Below are positions 9,082-18,754 of a stretch of 64,000 bases of DNA, in pieces. Where the stretch lies: the NCBI GenBank assembly GCA_942490995.1, contig CALOBG010000110.1:10512-74511 (forward strand). Direction: 5' to 3'. The DNA comes from UBA981 sp942490995. GTDB lineage: Bacteria; Pseudomonadota; Gammaproteobacteria; Ga0077536. Position 1 is the stretch's first letter; each line of letters starts with the position of its first letter. Made by a program: the position numbers and the translations under genes. Below the pieces are notes generated by a model that did no database searches, was not told where the DNA came from, and saw nothing but the letters and a program-made list of their open reading frames with translations.

Positions 9082-12000
9082 ATGCGGATTTCCCATTTTT
9101 TTATCGACCGGCCGATATTTGCCTCGGTCGTATCGATCGTGATCACGTTGGCCGGGGTGATCGCCTATGTCGGCCTGCCGATCGCGCAGTACCCGGAGAT
9201 CGTACCGCCGACCATCGAGGTCAGCGCCAACTATCCGGGCGCCAGCGCCGAAACCGTCGCCAATACCGTGGCGACGGTGCTGGAACAGGAAATCAACGGC
9301 GTCGACGGCATGCTGTTCCTGAAATCCGAAGCAACCGGCGACGGCCGTCTGGCTATCAGCGTCACGTTCGAACTCGGCACCGATCTCGATATCGCCCAGG
9401 TCCTGGTGCAGAACCGCGTTGCCATCGCCGAACCGCGCCTGCCCGAGGACGTGCGCCGGCTGGGCGTGAACGTGGCCAAGAATTCGCCCAACCTCATGAT
9501 GGTCATGCACGTCATGTCGCCCGACGGCTCGCGCGACACGACCTATCTTTCGAACTACGTGCTCACCAATATCGTCGATCGGCTGGCGCGGGTGGACGGC
9601 GTTGGCCAGGTCAACGTATTCGCCGAACGCGCCTATTCGATGCGCATCTGGATTGATCCGGAACGCGCCGCGGCGTTCAACCTCACTGCCAGCGAAATCG
9701 TTACGGCCGTGCGTCAGAACAACGTGCAGGTTGCGTCCGGCAGCCTCAACAAACAGCCGGTGCCGACGCCGGCCGCGTTCGAACTCGCGATCGAAAGCCA
9801 GGGTCGTTTTATCGAACCCGAACAGTTTGGCGACATCGTCGTCAAGCGCACCGCGAGCGGTGGGGTGACGCGGCTGCGCGACGTGGCCCGCATCGAACTC
9901 GGCGCCCAGGACTACTCAACGATCGGCTATATCGACGGCAAAAACGCCCTGCCGGTGATCCTCTACCAGCGTCCGGGATCGAATGCGATCGCGACCGTCG
10001 AGCGTATCCTGGCGACCATCGCCGAACTCGAAAAGGACTTTCCGCGCGGGGTCGGGCACACCATCGCGTTCAATCCGACCACCTTCATCGCCGAATCGGT
10101 CAACGAGGTTTATTTCACGATTTTCGAAGCGATGGTGCTGGTGGTGCTGGTCATCCTCGTGTTCCTGCAGTCGTGGCGCGCGACCATTATTCCAATCGTG
10201 GCGATTCCCATCTCGCTGATCGGGACGTTCGCGATCATGCAGGCGTTCGGTTTCTCGATTAACAACCTGACCCTGTTCGGCCTGGTGCTGTCGGTCGGTA
10301 TCGCGGTCGACGACGCCATCGTGGTGGTCGAAAACATGGAGCGCTTTTTGCGCGACGGCCTATCGCCGAAAGCGGCCGCGCACAAAACCATGGACGAAGT
10401 CGGCGGCGCGCTGGTCGCGATCGCCTTGGTTTTGACCGCGGTATTCGTGCCGACCGCGTTCCTCGAGGGGATCTCCGGGCAGTTCTACCGCCAGTTCGCC
10501 CTCACCATCGCCAGCGCGACGGTGATCTCGGCGTTTGTTTCCCTCACCCTGACCCCGGCCCTCGGCGCGCTGCTGCTTAACGCCCACGATGCCGGGCGCG
10601 ATCGTTCGCGGCTGCGACGCCTGCTGATGGCGCCGTTCAGCGGTTTCGCCTATGCCTTCAACCGCGCGTTCGCAGGTTTCTCCAACGTCTACGGCGCGCT
10701 CACCGCGCGCCTGCTGCGCATCGCCCTGATCATGCTCGGCCTCTACGCGCTGCTGATCGCCCTGACCTGGAACCAGTTCCGCCTCGTGCCAACCGGCTTC
10801 GTACCGGATCAGGACCAGGGTTATCTGATCACCGTCTACCAGCTACCGCCGGGTAGCGCGGTGACGCGCACCGACAAGGTCATCCAGCGCGCAACCGCGC
10901 TGCTGATGGATATGCCCGAGATCGCGCACACCGCCGGCTTCGCCGGATTCGACGGCGCGACGCGTACCAACGCACCAAATGCCGGGGCCATCTTCGTCCC
11001 GCTGCAGCCGTATGCGAAACGCGCCGCATTGGAACGCGATATTGGCCAGACGGTCGACGAAGCGCAGCGGCGTCTCGGCACTATCGAAGAGGCGATGGCG
11101 TTCGTGGTGCCGCCACCACCGGTGCGCGGTATCGGTTCGACCGGCGGCTGGAAACTGTACGTACAGGACCAGGCCGGCCTCGGGCTGCGTGATCTGGAAG
11201 GCGCCGCGAACGAGCTGATCGCGCGCGCCAACGCGTCCGACAAACTGGCGCGCGTGTTTACCTCGTTCAACACCGCCACGCCGAAAATTTTTGCCGACAT
11301 CGATCGCACGCGCGCGGAGAAGCTCGAGGTCCCCGCCGAGCGCGTGCTCGATACCCTTGAGATCTATCTCGGTTCGGCCTACATCAATGACTTCAATTTC
11401 CTTGGCCGCACCTACCGGGTCACCGCCCAGGCCGAAGGCAGCTACCGCGACGAGCGCGAGGATATTCTCAAGCTGCGTACGCGCTCGGATCGCGGCGCCA
11501 TGGTGCCGCTCGGCTCGCTGACCAGTTTCACCGACATCACCGGCCCGTACCGCGTGCCGCGCTATAACCTGTATCCGGCTATCGAGGTTCAGGGCGGCAC
11601 CGCCCCGGGGGTCTCGACGGGTGAAGCGATCGCGGAAATGGAACGCCTGGCGGCCGAGGTTCTGCCCGCCGGCATCGGCTTTGAGTGGACCGACCTGGCG
11701 TTGCAGGAGAAACTCGCTGGCGATACCGCGATCTACGCCTTCGTGCTCGGCGTGGTGTTCGTGTTCCTGGTGCTGGCCGCGCTCTACGAAAGCTGGATGC
11801 TGCCGCTGTCGGTGGTGTTGATCGTACCGATGTGTCTGCTCGCTTCGATCACCGGCATCGCGCTGCGCGGTATGGACAACAATATCCTCGTCCAGATCGG
11901 TTTCATTGTGCTCATCGGCCTGGCGGCGAAAAACGCCATTCTGATCGTCGAATTTGCGCGCCAGGCGGAAATCGAGGGCCTCGATCGCTTTGCGGCCGCC

Positions 12001-12261
12001 GAGCGCGCCGCGCGGACCCGTTTGCGTCCAATCCTGATGACCTCGATCGCCTTCATCGCCGGGGTCATGCCGCTGGCGCTGGCCAGCGGCGCCGGCGCCG
12101 AAATGCGCCAGTCGCTGGGTACCGCGGTCGCCTCCGGCATGTTCGGCGTGACGTTTTTCGGCCTGCTGTTTACGCCGGTGTTCTACATTCTGTGTCGCGG
12201 CGCCGTATTACGGCGACGAGCGCCGACAGTTGCTGTCGAGCCGAAGGCAGAACAGGTATGA
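9082..12261 (+). CDS. RND multidrug efflux pump, HAE1 family (AcrB/MexB type)
   Basis: The 1059-residue inner-membrane proton/drug antiporter opens with the family start 'MRISHFFIDRPIFASVVSIVITLAG'. It has two large periplasmic loops and 12 membrane helices. The proton-relay aspartates of helix 4 are present in 'VGIAVDDAIVVVENMERFLRDG' at about residues 406-427. The second half repeats the pattern, with 'IGLAAKNAILIVEFAR'. Length and motifs are those of an intact pump exporting hydrophobic compounds. The stop overlaps the start of the outer-membrane gene (ATGA at 12258-12261), which implies translational coupling. Confidence 0.95.
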   Translation: MRISHFFIDRPIFASVVSIVITLAGVIAYVGLPIAQYPEIVPPTIEVSANYPGASAETVANTVATVLEQEINGVDGMLFLKSEATGDGRLAISVTFELGTDLDIAQVLVQNRVAIAEPRLPEDVRRLGVNVAKNSPNLMMVMHVMSPDGSRDTTYLSNYVLTNIVDRLARVDGVGQVNVFAERAYSMRIWIDPERAAAFNLTASEIVTAVRQNNVQVASGSLNKQPVPTPAAFELAIESQGRFIEPEQFGDIVVKRTASGGVTRLRDVARIELGAQDYSTIGYIDGKNALPVILYQRPGSNAIATVERILATIAELEKDFPRGVGHTIAFNPTTFIAESVNEVYFTIFEAMVLVVLVILVFLQSWRATIIPIVAIPISLIGTFAIMQAFGFSINNLTLFGLVLSVGIAVDDAIVVVENMERFLRDGLSPKAAAHKTMDEVGGALVAIALVLTAVFVPTAFLEGISGQFYRQFALTIASATVISAFVSLTLTPALGALLLNAHDAGRDRSRLRRLLMAPFSGFAYAFNRAFAGFSNVYGALTARLLRIALIMLGLYALLIALTWNQFRLVPTGFVPDQDQGYLITVYQLPPGSAVTRTDKVIQRATALLMDMPEIAHTAGFAGFDGATRTNAPNAGAIFVPLQPYAKRAALERDIGQTVDEAQRRLGTIEEAMAFVVPPPPVRGIGSTGGWKLYVQDQAGLGLRDLEGAANELIARANASDKLARVFTSFNTATPKIFADIDRTRAEKLEVPAERVLDTLEIYLGSAYINDFNFLGRTYRVTAQAEGSYRDEREDILKLRTRSDRGAMVPLGSLTSFTDITGPYRVPRYNLYPAIEVQGGTAPGVSTGEAIAEMERLAAEVLPAGIGFEWTDLALQEKLAGDTAIYAFVLGVVFVFLVLAALYESWMLPLSVVLIVPMCLLASITGIALRGMDNNILVQIGFIVLIGLAAKNAILIVEFARQAEIEGLDRFAAAERAARTRLRPILMTSIAFIAGVMPLALASGAGAEMRQSLGTAVASGMFGVTFFGLLFTPVFYILCRGAVLRRRAPTVAVEPKAEQV

Positions 12262-13742
12262 AGCTAAGCCGTATCGCGATCGGATTGGGTTTGACGCTGC
12301 TTACCGGCTGCGCCGCGGTCGGGCCGGATTACACCGGACCGCCACCCACTACTGCCGACGTCGTCGCCGCGTGGCCGGATGTCGCGCGCGCTGAAACACC
12401 GGCGGCGAGTGGCGAAACGCCGGCCGCGGCCTGGTGGCGCCAACTCGAAGACCCGGCGCTCAATGCCCTCATCGACGCGGCGGTGGCGGCCAACTACGAT
12501 CTGCGCATTGCCACCGCCAACGTCGAGGCCGCGCGCGCGGCGCTCGACCAGGTTGCCAACCGCAAGCTGCCGTCCGTCGATCTGGACGCCGGGCTCGAGG
12601 AGCGGCGTGACGCCTCTGCATTGATCGTGATCGCCGATCCCGATCGACGCCTGGCGACGACCAACCGCGGCGACATCGGCCTCGGTCTCAACTGGGAGCT
12701 CGACCTGTTCGGGCGGGTGCGACGCTCGATCGAAAGCGCAGCAGCCGAACTCGGCTCGCTGCAGGCAGTGCGCGACGGCGTGATGACCTCGGTGCTGGCC
12801 GAGGTCGCGCGCGCATATGTCGATTTGCGCGGTGCGCAACTGCGTCTCGATGTCGCGAGGCGCAACGTCGCGGTGCAGGAACAGACCCTGGAACTGGTCG
12901 AACTGCTGCAGCGTGAAGGTGCGGCGACCGAACTCGACAGCGCGCGCGCGCGCACCCAGCTGCTCACCAGCCGTTCGACCATTCCGAGCCTTGACGCCGC
13001 CGCACGCGCCGCGCAGAACCGCCTGACCACCCTGACCGCGCAGCCGCCGGGCGCACTCGACGATACCGTCACCGCCTGGCAGCCGTTACCGGAGCTGGTC
13101 AAGCTGCCGGAGTTCGTTGCGGTTGGTAATCCCGCCGACCTGCTGCGCCGGCGGCCTGACATCATCGCCGCGGAACGCAGCCTGGCCGCGGCTTCGGCCC
13201 TGATCGGAGTGGCCACCGCGGACCTGTTCCCCACCGTCAGTTTCGGTGCGGGTATTGGCATCGGCGCCGCGCCCCTGTCCGGTCTGACCAGCGTCGGCGC
13301 GCCGTTTTTTTCCGTCGGCCCGGCGCTGACCTGGAACATTTTTGACCGCCGCGCGATCTACGCCCGCATCAGCCAGGCCGACAGCACCGCGGCGGGCTTG
13401 GTGGCGCGTTACGAGGCCACTGTGACCGCTGCACTGGAAGGTGTCGATACCGCGCTCAACGCCTACCGCAACGAGCGGCTGCGCGTTGCGGCGCTCGGCG
13501 GTGCGGTGGCGGCGAGTCGCGAAGCGGCCGATCTGGCGCGCCTGCGTTACCGCGAAGGGGTCGAGGATTTCCTCGCCGTGCTCGATGCCGAACGCAGCCT
13601 GCTGGTGCTCGAAGATCAGCGCGCGGTGTCGGAGATCACGGTCGCCAGACGCCTGATCGATATCCACCTGCAGCTCGGTGGCGGCTGGGACGCGGTGACC
13701 GCGCCGGAACATCAACCGTATCTGCCGAAGGCTCAACCCTGA
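12258..13742 (+). CDS. Outer-membrane efflux lipoprotein (NodT/OprM type)
   Basis: The TolC-like channel of the efflux operon, 494 residues. It has a lipoprotein signal with lipobox LLTGC (Cys18) followed by 'AAVGPDYTGP', as in OprM homologues. Two repeated alpha-helical arms follow, with 'WWRQLEDPALNALIDAAVAANYDLRIA', 'NWELDLFGRVRRSIESA', 'NPADLLRRRPDIIAAERSLAAA' and 'LRYREGVEDFLAVLDAERSLL'. These are the conserved arms of the family. It completes the tripartite pump with the two upstream genes. Confidence 0.94.
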   Translation: MKLSRIAIGLGLTLLTGCAAVGPDYTGPPPTTADVVAAWPDVARAETPAASGETPAAAWWRQLEDPALNALIDAAVAANYDLRIATANVEAARAALDQVANRKLPSVDLDAGLEERRDASALIVIADPDRRLATTNRGDIGLGLNWELDLFGRVRRSIESAAAELGSLQAVRDGVMTSVLAEVARAYVDLRGAQLRLDVARRNVAVQEQTLELVELLQREGAATELDSARARTQLLTSRSTIPSLDAAARAAQNRLTTLTAQPPGALDDTVTAWQPLPELVKLPEFVAVGNPADLLRRRPDIIAAERSLAAASALIGVATADLFPTVSFGAGIGIGAAPLSGLTSVGAPFFSVGPALTWNIFDRRAIYARISQADSTAAGLVARYEATVTAALEGVDTALNAYRNERLRVAALGGAVAASREAADLARLRYREGVEDFLAVLDAERSLLVLEDQRAVSEITVARRLIDIHLQLGGGWDAVTAPEHQPYLPKAQP

Positions 13743-13783
13743 GCAGCCCGCCGGCGTCGAAATCGCCCGCTGAACCTCACCCG

Positions 13784-14986
13784 ATGCGCTGGCTGGTGCT
13801 GTTCGGAGTGTGGCTGATTTACGCCAGTTTCGGGCTCATCGCCTCCAGCCTCGCGCCGCTGGTGCAACGAATCGAAACTGATCTGGCCATGAGCCACACC
13901 GCCATGGGCAGCGTGATGGGCGCCTGGCAACTGGTGTTCATTGCCGCCGCGCTGCCGTGCGGCATGCTCCTCGACCGTCTCGGCAGCCGCTGGGCATTAT
14001 TGCTCGGCGCAATGTGTATCGCCGCCTCGGCCTGGGGTCGCAGCGTGGCGGATGATTATTTTGCCCTGCTGGCAGCCGTGATGCTGTTCGGCATCGGCGG
14101 GCCGATCGTATCGGCCGGCGCGCCGAAAGTGATCAGCAGCTGGTTCACCGGCCCTTCGCGTGGCCTCGCCATGGGTATCTACGTGACCGGACCGGCGCTG
14201 GGTAGCATTAGTGCGCTGACCCTGACCCACAGTTGGTTGATGCCGCAGTTCAACGATGACTGGCGGCCGGTGTTTGTGCTGTGGGCGCTCACCGCGCTCG
14301 GCGCCGGCGCGCTGTGGTGGCTGATCGCGTCGTTACCGGATATTCGCCGCCACAATGAGCGTATCGATACTGAAGTGCCGGTGCCGCCGCGCAGGGTGAT
14401 CCGCATGCTGCTGGCCGAACCCGCCGTGCGCGTGGTGTTGTTGATGAGTATCGGCGTGTTTGCCATCAGTCATGGCCTGATGAACTGGCTGCCTGAACTC
14501 CTGGTCGGCTACGGCATGAGTCACGAACAGGCCGGCTACTGGGCGGCGCTGCCGACCGTCGTCGGCATTGGCGGCGCGCTCAGCATTCCGCGCCTGGCCA
14601 CCCCCCAGCGGCGCTTCGTGATCCTGCTGGGTTTGTGTTTTTCGATCCTGGCCGCGACCCTGGTGCTGCAGGTCCCGGCGCGCCCGGTATTGTTTTCCGG
14701 TCTCGTTCTGCAGGGCATCGCGCGCGCGACCCTGATGACCGTGCTGGTCCTGACGCTTGTCGAACTACCCGGTATCGGCGCGCGCAATGCCGGTACCGCA
14801 TCGGGATTGTTTTTTGCCGCGGCCGAGTTCGGCGGCATGCTCGGACCGCTCAGCGTCGGCGTACTCTACGATCTGAGCGGTAACTTTGTTGCCGGCCTGG
14901 CCCTGTGTTCGCTGATTTCTTTCGGCCTCGTGCTCGGCGCCCGGCGTCTGCGCGCGATGGCGCTGGTCGCCGATGGCGACGGCTAG
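13784..14986 (+). CDS. Major facilitator superfamily transporter
   Basis: A 400-residue integral membrane protein with about 12 hydrophobic helices. The loop 2-3 motif 'GMLLDRLGSRWALLLGAM' is the MFS signature, and 'GPSRGLAMGIYVTGPALGS' resembles the CynX/NimT-like branch. The start is uncertain: no good ribosome site precedes the ATG at 13784, and the frame stays open back to the stop of the efflux channel at 13742. Initiation could be coupled to that gene, making this a fourth member of the efflux operon. Substrate unknown. Confidence 0.85.
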   Translation: MRWLVLFGVWLIYASFGLIASSLAPLVQRIETDLAMSHTAMGSVMGAWQLVFIAAALPCGMLLDRLGSRWALLLGAMCIAASAWGRSVADDYFALLAAVMLFGIGGPIVSAGAPKVISSWFTGPSRGLAMGIYVTGPALGSISALTLTHSWLMPQFNDDWRPVFVLWALTALGAGALWWLIASLPDIRRHNERIDTEVPVPPRRVIRMLLAEPAVRVVLLMSIGVFAISHGLMNWLPELLVGYGMSHEQAGYWAALPTVVGIGGALSIPRLATPQRRFVILLGLCFSILAATLVLQVPARPVLFSGLVLQGIARATLMTVLVLTLVELPGIGARNAGTASGLFFAAAEFGGMLGPLSVGVLYDLSGNFVAGLALCSLISFGLVLGARRLRAMALVADGDG

Positions 14987-15010
14987 CGCAACGATCCGCC
15001 AGTGCGGGCT

Positions 15011-16153
15011 TCAGCGACAGGCAGCAAAACTTTCGCGCACCTCCTGAACAAACAGTTCCGGCTGCTCGAAAGCAGCGAAGTGGCCACCGCGATCGAGCTG
15101 CCTGTAGTGTACGAGTTTGGTAAAGCGTTCCTCGCACCAGCGTTTCGAAGAGCGGAAAATTTCGTGGGGGTAGATGCTCACGCCGACCGGGATATGGATT
15201 TTAGGTTTGTCGGCCTTGAGCACCGAAAACGATTCCCAGTACATGCGGGCCGACGAAGCCCCGGCCGCCGGCAACCAGTAGAGCATGACGTTGTCGAGCA
15301 GTTCGTCGCGCGTGATGACGTTTTCGGGGTGGCCGTCGCAATCGGTCCAGGCGCGGAACTTTTCCAGGATCCAGGCCGCCTGTCCGACCGGTGAGTCGAC
15401 CAGCGCGTAGCCGATCGTCTGGGGCCGCGTGCTTTGTTCGGTCGAATAACCGGACTCCCAGTCCCAGTAATACTGCGTGCCGGCGATGGCGTTCTGTTCG
15501 AAGTCGGTAAGGTCTTTCATGACCGCTGCGCTTGGGCTGAGCAGCGGCATGTTGGTGTGGATGGCCTGGCAGTTTTCGGTTTCGCTGACAGCGATGGCGA
15601 GGGTCACGGCCGCGCCCCAGTCGCCGCCCTGGGCGAGGTAGTGGTCGTAGCCGAGACGTTTCATCAGTTCGGTCCAGGCACGCGCGATGCGGTCGAGATT
15701 CCAGCCCGGCGCGGTCGGTTTACCGGAATAGCCGAAGCCCGGCAGGGTCGGGCAGACGAGGTGAAACGCGTCCTCGGCCCGACCGCCGTGACGTTCCGGA
15801 TCGGTCAGCGGACCGACTACTTTCATGAATTCCAGCACCGAACCCGGCCAGCCATGGGTCATGACCAGTGGCCGCGCCTCGGCATGCGGTGATCGTATGT
15901 GCATGAATTGAATATCGAGGCCATCGATCTCGGTGATGAACTGCGGCCGAGCATTGAGCGCCGCCTCGCAGCGTCGCCAGTCGTAATCGGTGGCCCAGTA
16001 GGCGCACACCTCGCGCATGTAGTCGAGGGGAATACCCTGGCTCCAGTCGTCGGGCGTCTCGCGTTCGGGCCAGCGCGTCGCCTGCAGCCGGCGCCTGAGA
16101 TCGTCAAGTTCTTTTTCGGCTACGTCGAATCGAAACGGGCGGACGTCATTCAT
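15011..16153 (-). CDS. Epoxide hydrolase, microsomal/juvenile-hormone type
   Basis: An alpha/beta-hydrolase of 380 residues. An N-terminal EHN domain (RPFRFDVAEKELDDLRRRL...ATRWPE) is followed by the oxyanion motif HGWPGSVLEF (about 100-109), the nucleophile Asp178 in 'QGGDWGAAVTLAIA', and the C-terminal catalytic His in 'DRGGHFAAFEQPEL'. It would open epoxides to diols in catabolism or detoxification. The ATG at 16153 has AGGAG seven bases upstream and overlaps the stop of the cytochrome peroxidase gene, so the two form an operon. An upstream start at 16198 would add 15 residues inside the neighbouring gene. Confidence 0.9.
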   Translation of the reverse strand: MNDVRPFRFDVAEKELDDLRRRLQATRWPERETPDDWSQGIPLDYMREVCAYWATDYDWRRCEAALNARPQFITEIDGLDIQFMHIRSPHAEARPLVMTHGWPGSVLEFMKVVGPLTDPERHGGRAEDAFHLVCPTLPGFGYSGKPTAPGWNLDRIARAWTELMKRLGYDHYLAQGGDWGAAVTLAIAVSETENCQAIHTNMPLLSPSAAVMKDLTDFEQNAIAGTQYYWDWESGYSTEQSTRPQTIGYALVDSPVGQAAWILEKFRAWTDCDGHPENVITRDELLDNVMLYWLPAAGASSARMYWESFSVLKADKPKIHIPVGVSIYPHEIFRSSKRWCEERFTKLVHYRQLDRGGHFAAFEQPELFVQEVRESFAACR

Positions 16154-17336
16154 GGTGAGCTCCTGCCGCGGCCTGCGGCGCTGGTAGTAGATGTTCATAA
16201 CGGCGATCGGTCAAGGTCGCCAGAAACGCGATCAGGTTCGCGATCCGCTGCTGGTCGAGGGGTTGACCCTCTCTCAGCAAATCGAGGGCGAGATTATCGC
16301 CAACTTCGGGTTCGCCCCATGGTGCACCGGTTTCGGGATTGATGCCCACCACGGCGTTGTGCACGATGTACTGGTTGTAGAAATCGATCGCGGTTTCGAG
16401 TTTTTGAAACACGCCGTTGTGCATATAGGGCGCGGTGAGCAGGACATTGCGCAGGCTCGGGGTGCGGAACAGGCCGGCCTGGGAGGCCTGTTCCACGGCC
16501 GCGTTTTCCAGCAGACCCCGGTCGCGGTAGGCGGCGCCGCGACCGTTGGCACGGCGCACCGCCGGGTTAACCGGGATGCCGATATTGTGGTAGCGATGAT
16601 CGCTGAACGGCTCGTTCGGCGTGATCGTATTCGCTTCGAGCAGATGACAACCCATGCAGTTCGTCAGGTCGGAAAAAAACAGGCGCCGGCCGAGTTCTTC
16701 CTGCACGGTCATGGTGTATTCGCCGCGCAGGTAACGGTCATAGCGGGAGTCAAAGGCAAGGAAGGGCGGGCCGCGTTCGAACGCGGCGATAGCCTGCGTC
16801 ATGGCCGCATAGGCAGCTTCGTCGTCGTCGAATATGTCGGCGCCGAACAAGCTTACAAAGCGGTCGGCGTAGTCGGCACGTGCGCGCAGTCGCTCAACCA
16901 CGGCGGCGATGTCGGGTTGTGCCATTTCGAGCGGATTCAGTGGCGGTTCGGCGGCCTGGGCGGCGAGGTCGACGGCGCGGCCATCATGAAACAGCCCGCC
17001 GCGATAGCCGCCGTCACTGGTCCGCGTAAACGCCGGCACCGCGGCGGCGTAGCTGATCGAGGGCGTGTTGCGGTCACCGAGTGAGATCCCGTCCGCGCCG
17101 AGCGAAACCGCGCCGGCGACGCCGTTGTCACGGCTATCGGCAAACGCCCGCAACGGATCATGGCAGCTCGCGCAGGATTGGGTGCCGTTGGCGGACAGCG
17201 CCGGGTCAAAAAACAGATCGCGGCCGAGCGCCGCGAGATCGCTGCACGCGGAAGCCGGCCGCGCAACGAGCAGCGTCGTGGCGAGCAACGCCATGCTGAG
17301 GATGATCTGTGGCGTGGCTGTCGATAGTGCGGGCAT
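16146..17336 (-). CDS. Di-haem cytochrome c peroxidase / MauG family
   Basis: A periplasmic di-haem c-type protein of 396 residues. A signal peptide ends near residue 30 (VARPASA). Two haem-binding motifs follow: CASCH at 55-59 and CMGCH at 227-231. 'RNTPSISYAAAVPAFTRT', 'GLFHDGRAVDLAAQAAEPPLNPLEM' and 'FRTPSLRNVLLTAPYMHNGVF' are typical of this family, which reduces peroxide or oxidises protein or small-molecule substrates. The stop overlaps the start of the epoxide hydrolase (TGA inside CATGAATGA), so both are translated from one message. Confidence 0.9.
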   Translation of the reverse strand: MPALSTATPQIILSMALLATTLLVARPASACSDLAALGRDLFFDPALSANGTQSCASCHDPLRAFADSRDNGVAGAVSLGADGISLGDRNTPSISYAAAVPAFTRTSDGGYRGGLFHDGRAVDLAAQAAEPPLNPLEMAQPDIAAVVERLRARADYADRFVSLFGADIFDDDEAAYAAMTQAIAAFERGPPFLAFDSRYDRYLRGEYTMTVQEELGRRLFFSDLTNCMGCHLLEANTITPNEPFSDHRYHNIGIPVNPAVRRANGRGAAYRDRGLLENAAVEQASQAGLFRTPSLRNVLLTAPYMHNGVFQKLETAIDFYNQYIVHNAVVGINPETGAPWGEPEVGDNLALDLLREGQPLDQQRIANLIAFLATLTDRRYEHLLPAPQAAAGAHHE

Positions 17337-17453
17337 GGTCTTGCGCAGGCGGCGGCAAAGTAAGTCGTTCAGACAGACTCCAGACTGCCACGGACCCTGT
17401 TTGGCGGCAACGCCGGTGTCGCGGCGTCATGTGCCGTGGGACAATGCGCCGCC

Positions 17454-18644
17454 ATGACCCACTTAACAACGCTACCCCTGTCCGGCGTGCGCGTGGTCGA
17501 TTTGACCAGCGTACTGTTCGGTCCTTATGCAACCCAGGTCCTCGGCGACCTCGGCGCCGACATCATCAAGGTCGAAGCCCCGCCCGGTGACACCACGCGC
17601 GCGATCGGCCCGGCGCGTAACCCCGGCATGGCCGCGGCGTTCCTCGGCTGCAACCGCAACAAGCGCTCGCTGGTCCTGGACCTCAAACGCGAGGCCGCGC
17701 GGGCGGCGCTGTGGCGACTGATCGATGGCGCCGACATGTTTGTGCATAACATCCGTCCGCAAAAAATCGCCGCGCTCGGATTTACGCCGGACGCCGTGAT
17801 GCAGCGCAAGCCGGACATTGTTTACGGTGCGCTGCACGGTTACCTCGAGGAGGGGCCATACGCCGGCCGCCCGGCCTACGACGACGTGATCCAGGGTGAA
17901 TGCGGGATCGCGGCCGCGTTTCAACTGCGCGACGGCACACCGGCCTTCGCGCCGAGCGTAATCGCGGACAAAAGCGCGGGTCTGCTTGCCGCCACCGGGC
18001 TCAGCGCCGCGCTGGTGCAGCGGCTGCGTAGCGGCAAGGGTGTGTACATGGAAATCGGCATGTTCGAAAGCATGGCCGCCTACACCCTGGTCGAACACCA
18101 GTTCGGGGCGAGTTTTGTACCCCCGCAAGGCGAGGCCGGCTATACGCGGGTGATCTCGGCTGAACGTAAACCCTACCGAACCAGCGACGGTTACATCTGC
18201 ATGCTGGCCTATACCGACAAACAGTGGCGCGCATTCTGGGAATTGGCCGGCCAGCCACAACTGTGTGACGACCCGCGCTACGTATCGATGGCCGAACGCA
18301 CGCGCAACATCGACAGCCTGTATGCGGCGGCGGCCGCGGCACTGGCCCTGCGACCCTCGGCCGAATGGCTCAGAGGGCTGAGCGAGCGCGAGATCCCGTG
18401 TGGCCCGATGAACACGTTCGCCGACCTGCGCAAAAACGAACACCTCAATGCGATCGGTTTTTTCCGTCCGCTGGCCCACCCCAGCGAAGGTCAGCTCGAA
18501 GTGCCAGACGCCGCGCTGCGTTTCGATCGCCAGGCCCTGCCGATCCGCCACCATCAGCCGACCCTGGGTGAACACAGTCACGCGATCCTGCGCGAAAGCG
18601 GTTTGAGCGAAGCGGAGATCAGCGCGGCGCTGGCGGAAAACTAG
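17454..18644 (+). CDS. CaiB/BaiF family CoA transferase (1 of 2)
   Basis: A family III CoA transferase of 396 residues. The N-terminal 'LSGVRVVDLTSVLFGPYATQVLGDLGADIIKVEAPPGD' is the family signature, followed by 'NKRSLVLDLK', 'YGALHGYLEEGPYAGRPAYDDVIQGECG' with the candidate catalytic Asp, 'GLLAATGLSAALVQR' and 'YRTSDGYICMLAYTDKQW'. It would move CoA between a carboxylic acid and an acyl-CoA in the cytoplasm. ATG 17454 fits the conserved start; a GTG six codons upstream is possible. It is divergent from the peroxidase gene. Substrate not determinable. Confidence 0.9.
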   Translation: MTHLTTLPLSGVRVVDLTSVLFGPYATQVLGDLGADIIKVEAPPGDTTRAIGPARNPGMAAAFLGCNRNKRSLVLDLKREAARAALWRLIDGADMFVHNIRPQKIAALGFTPDAVMQRKPDIVYGALHGYLEEGPYAGRPAYDDVIQGECGIAAAFQLRDGTPAFAPSVIADKSAGLLAATGLSAALVQRLRSGKGVYMEIGMFESMAAYTLVEHQFGASFVPPQGEAGYTRVISAERKPYRTSDGYICMLAYTDKQWRAFWELAGQPQLCDDPRYVSMAERTRNIDSLYAAAAAALALRPSAEWLRGLSEREIPCGPMNTFADLRKNEHLNAIGFFRPLAHPSEGQLEVPDAALRFDRQALPIRHHQPTLGEHSHAILRESGLSEAEISAALAEN

Positions 18645-18754
18645 AAAAAACCCGCGAGCACTACCCACTCCCTCTGGCTCGTGTGTTGCGCGCGTCAGGC
18701 TGGCATTGGAGCGCGCGCTGCCGGCGCCGGCTTATCGGTCTGCAGCATCAGCGC

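Noticed and set aside
6976..9510. An 844-codon open frame on the minus strand
   Set aside because: It is antisense to the LLM gene, the adaptor and the pump, which have family motifs. Long antisense frames are expected in GC-rich DNA, and its product is His/Gly/Asp-rich with no motif.
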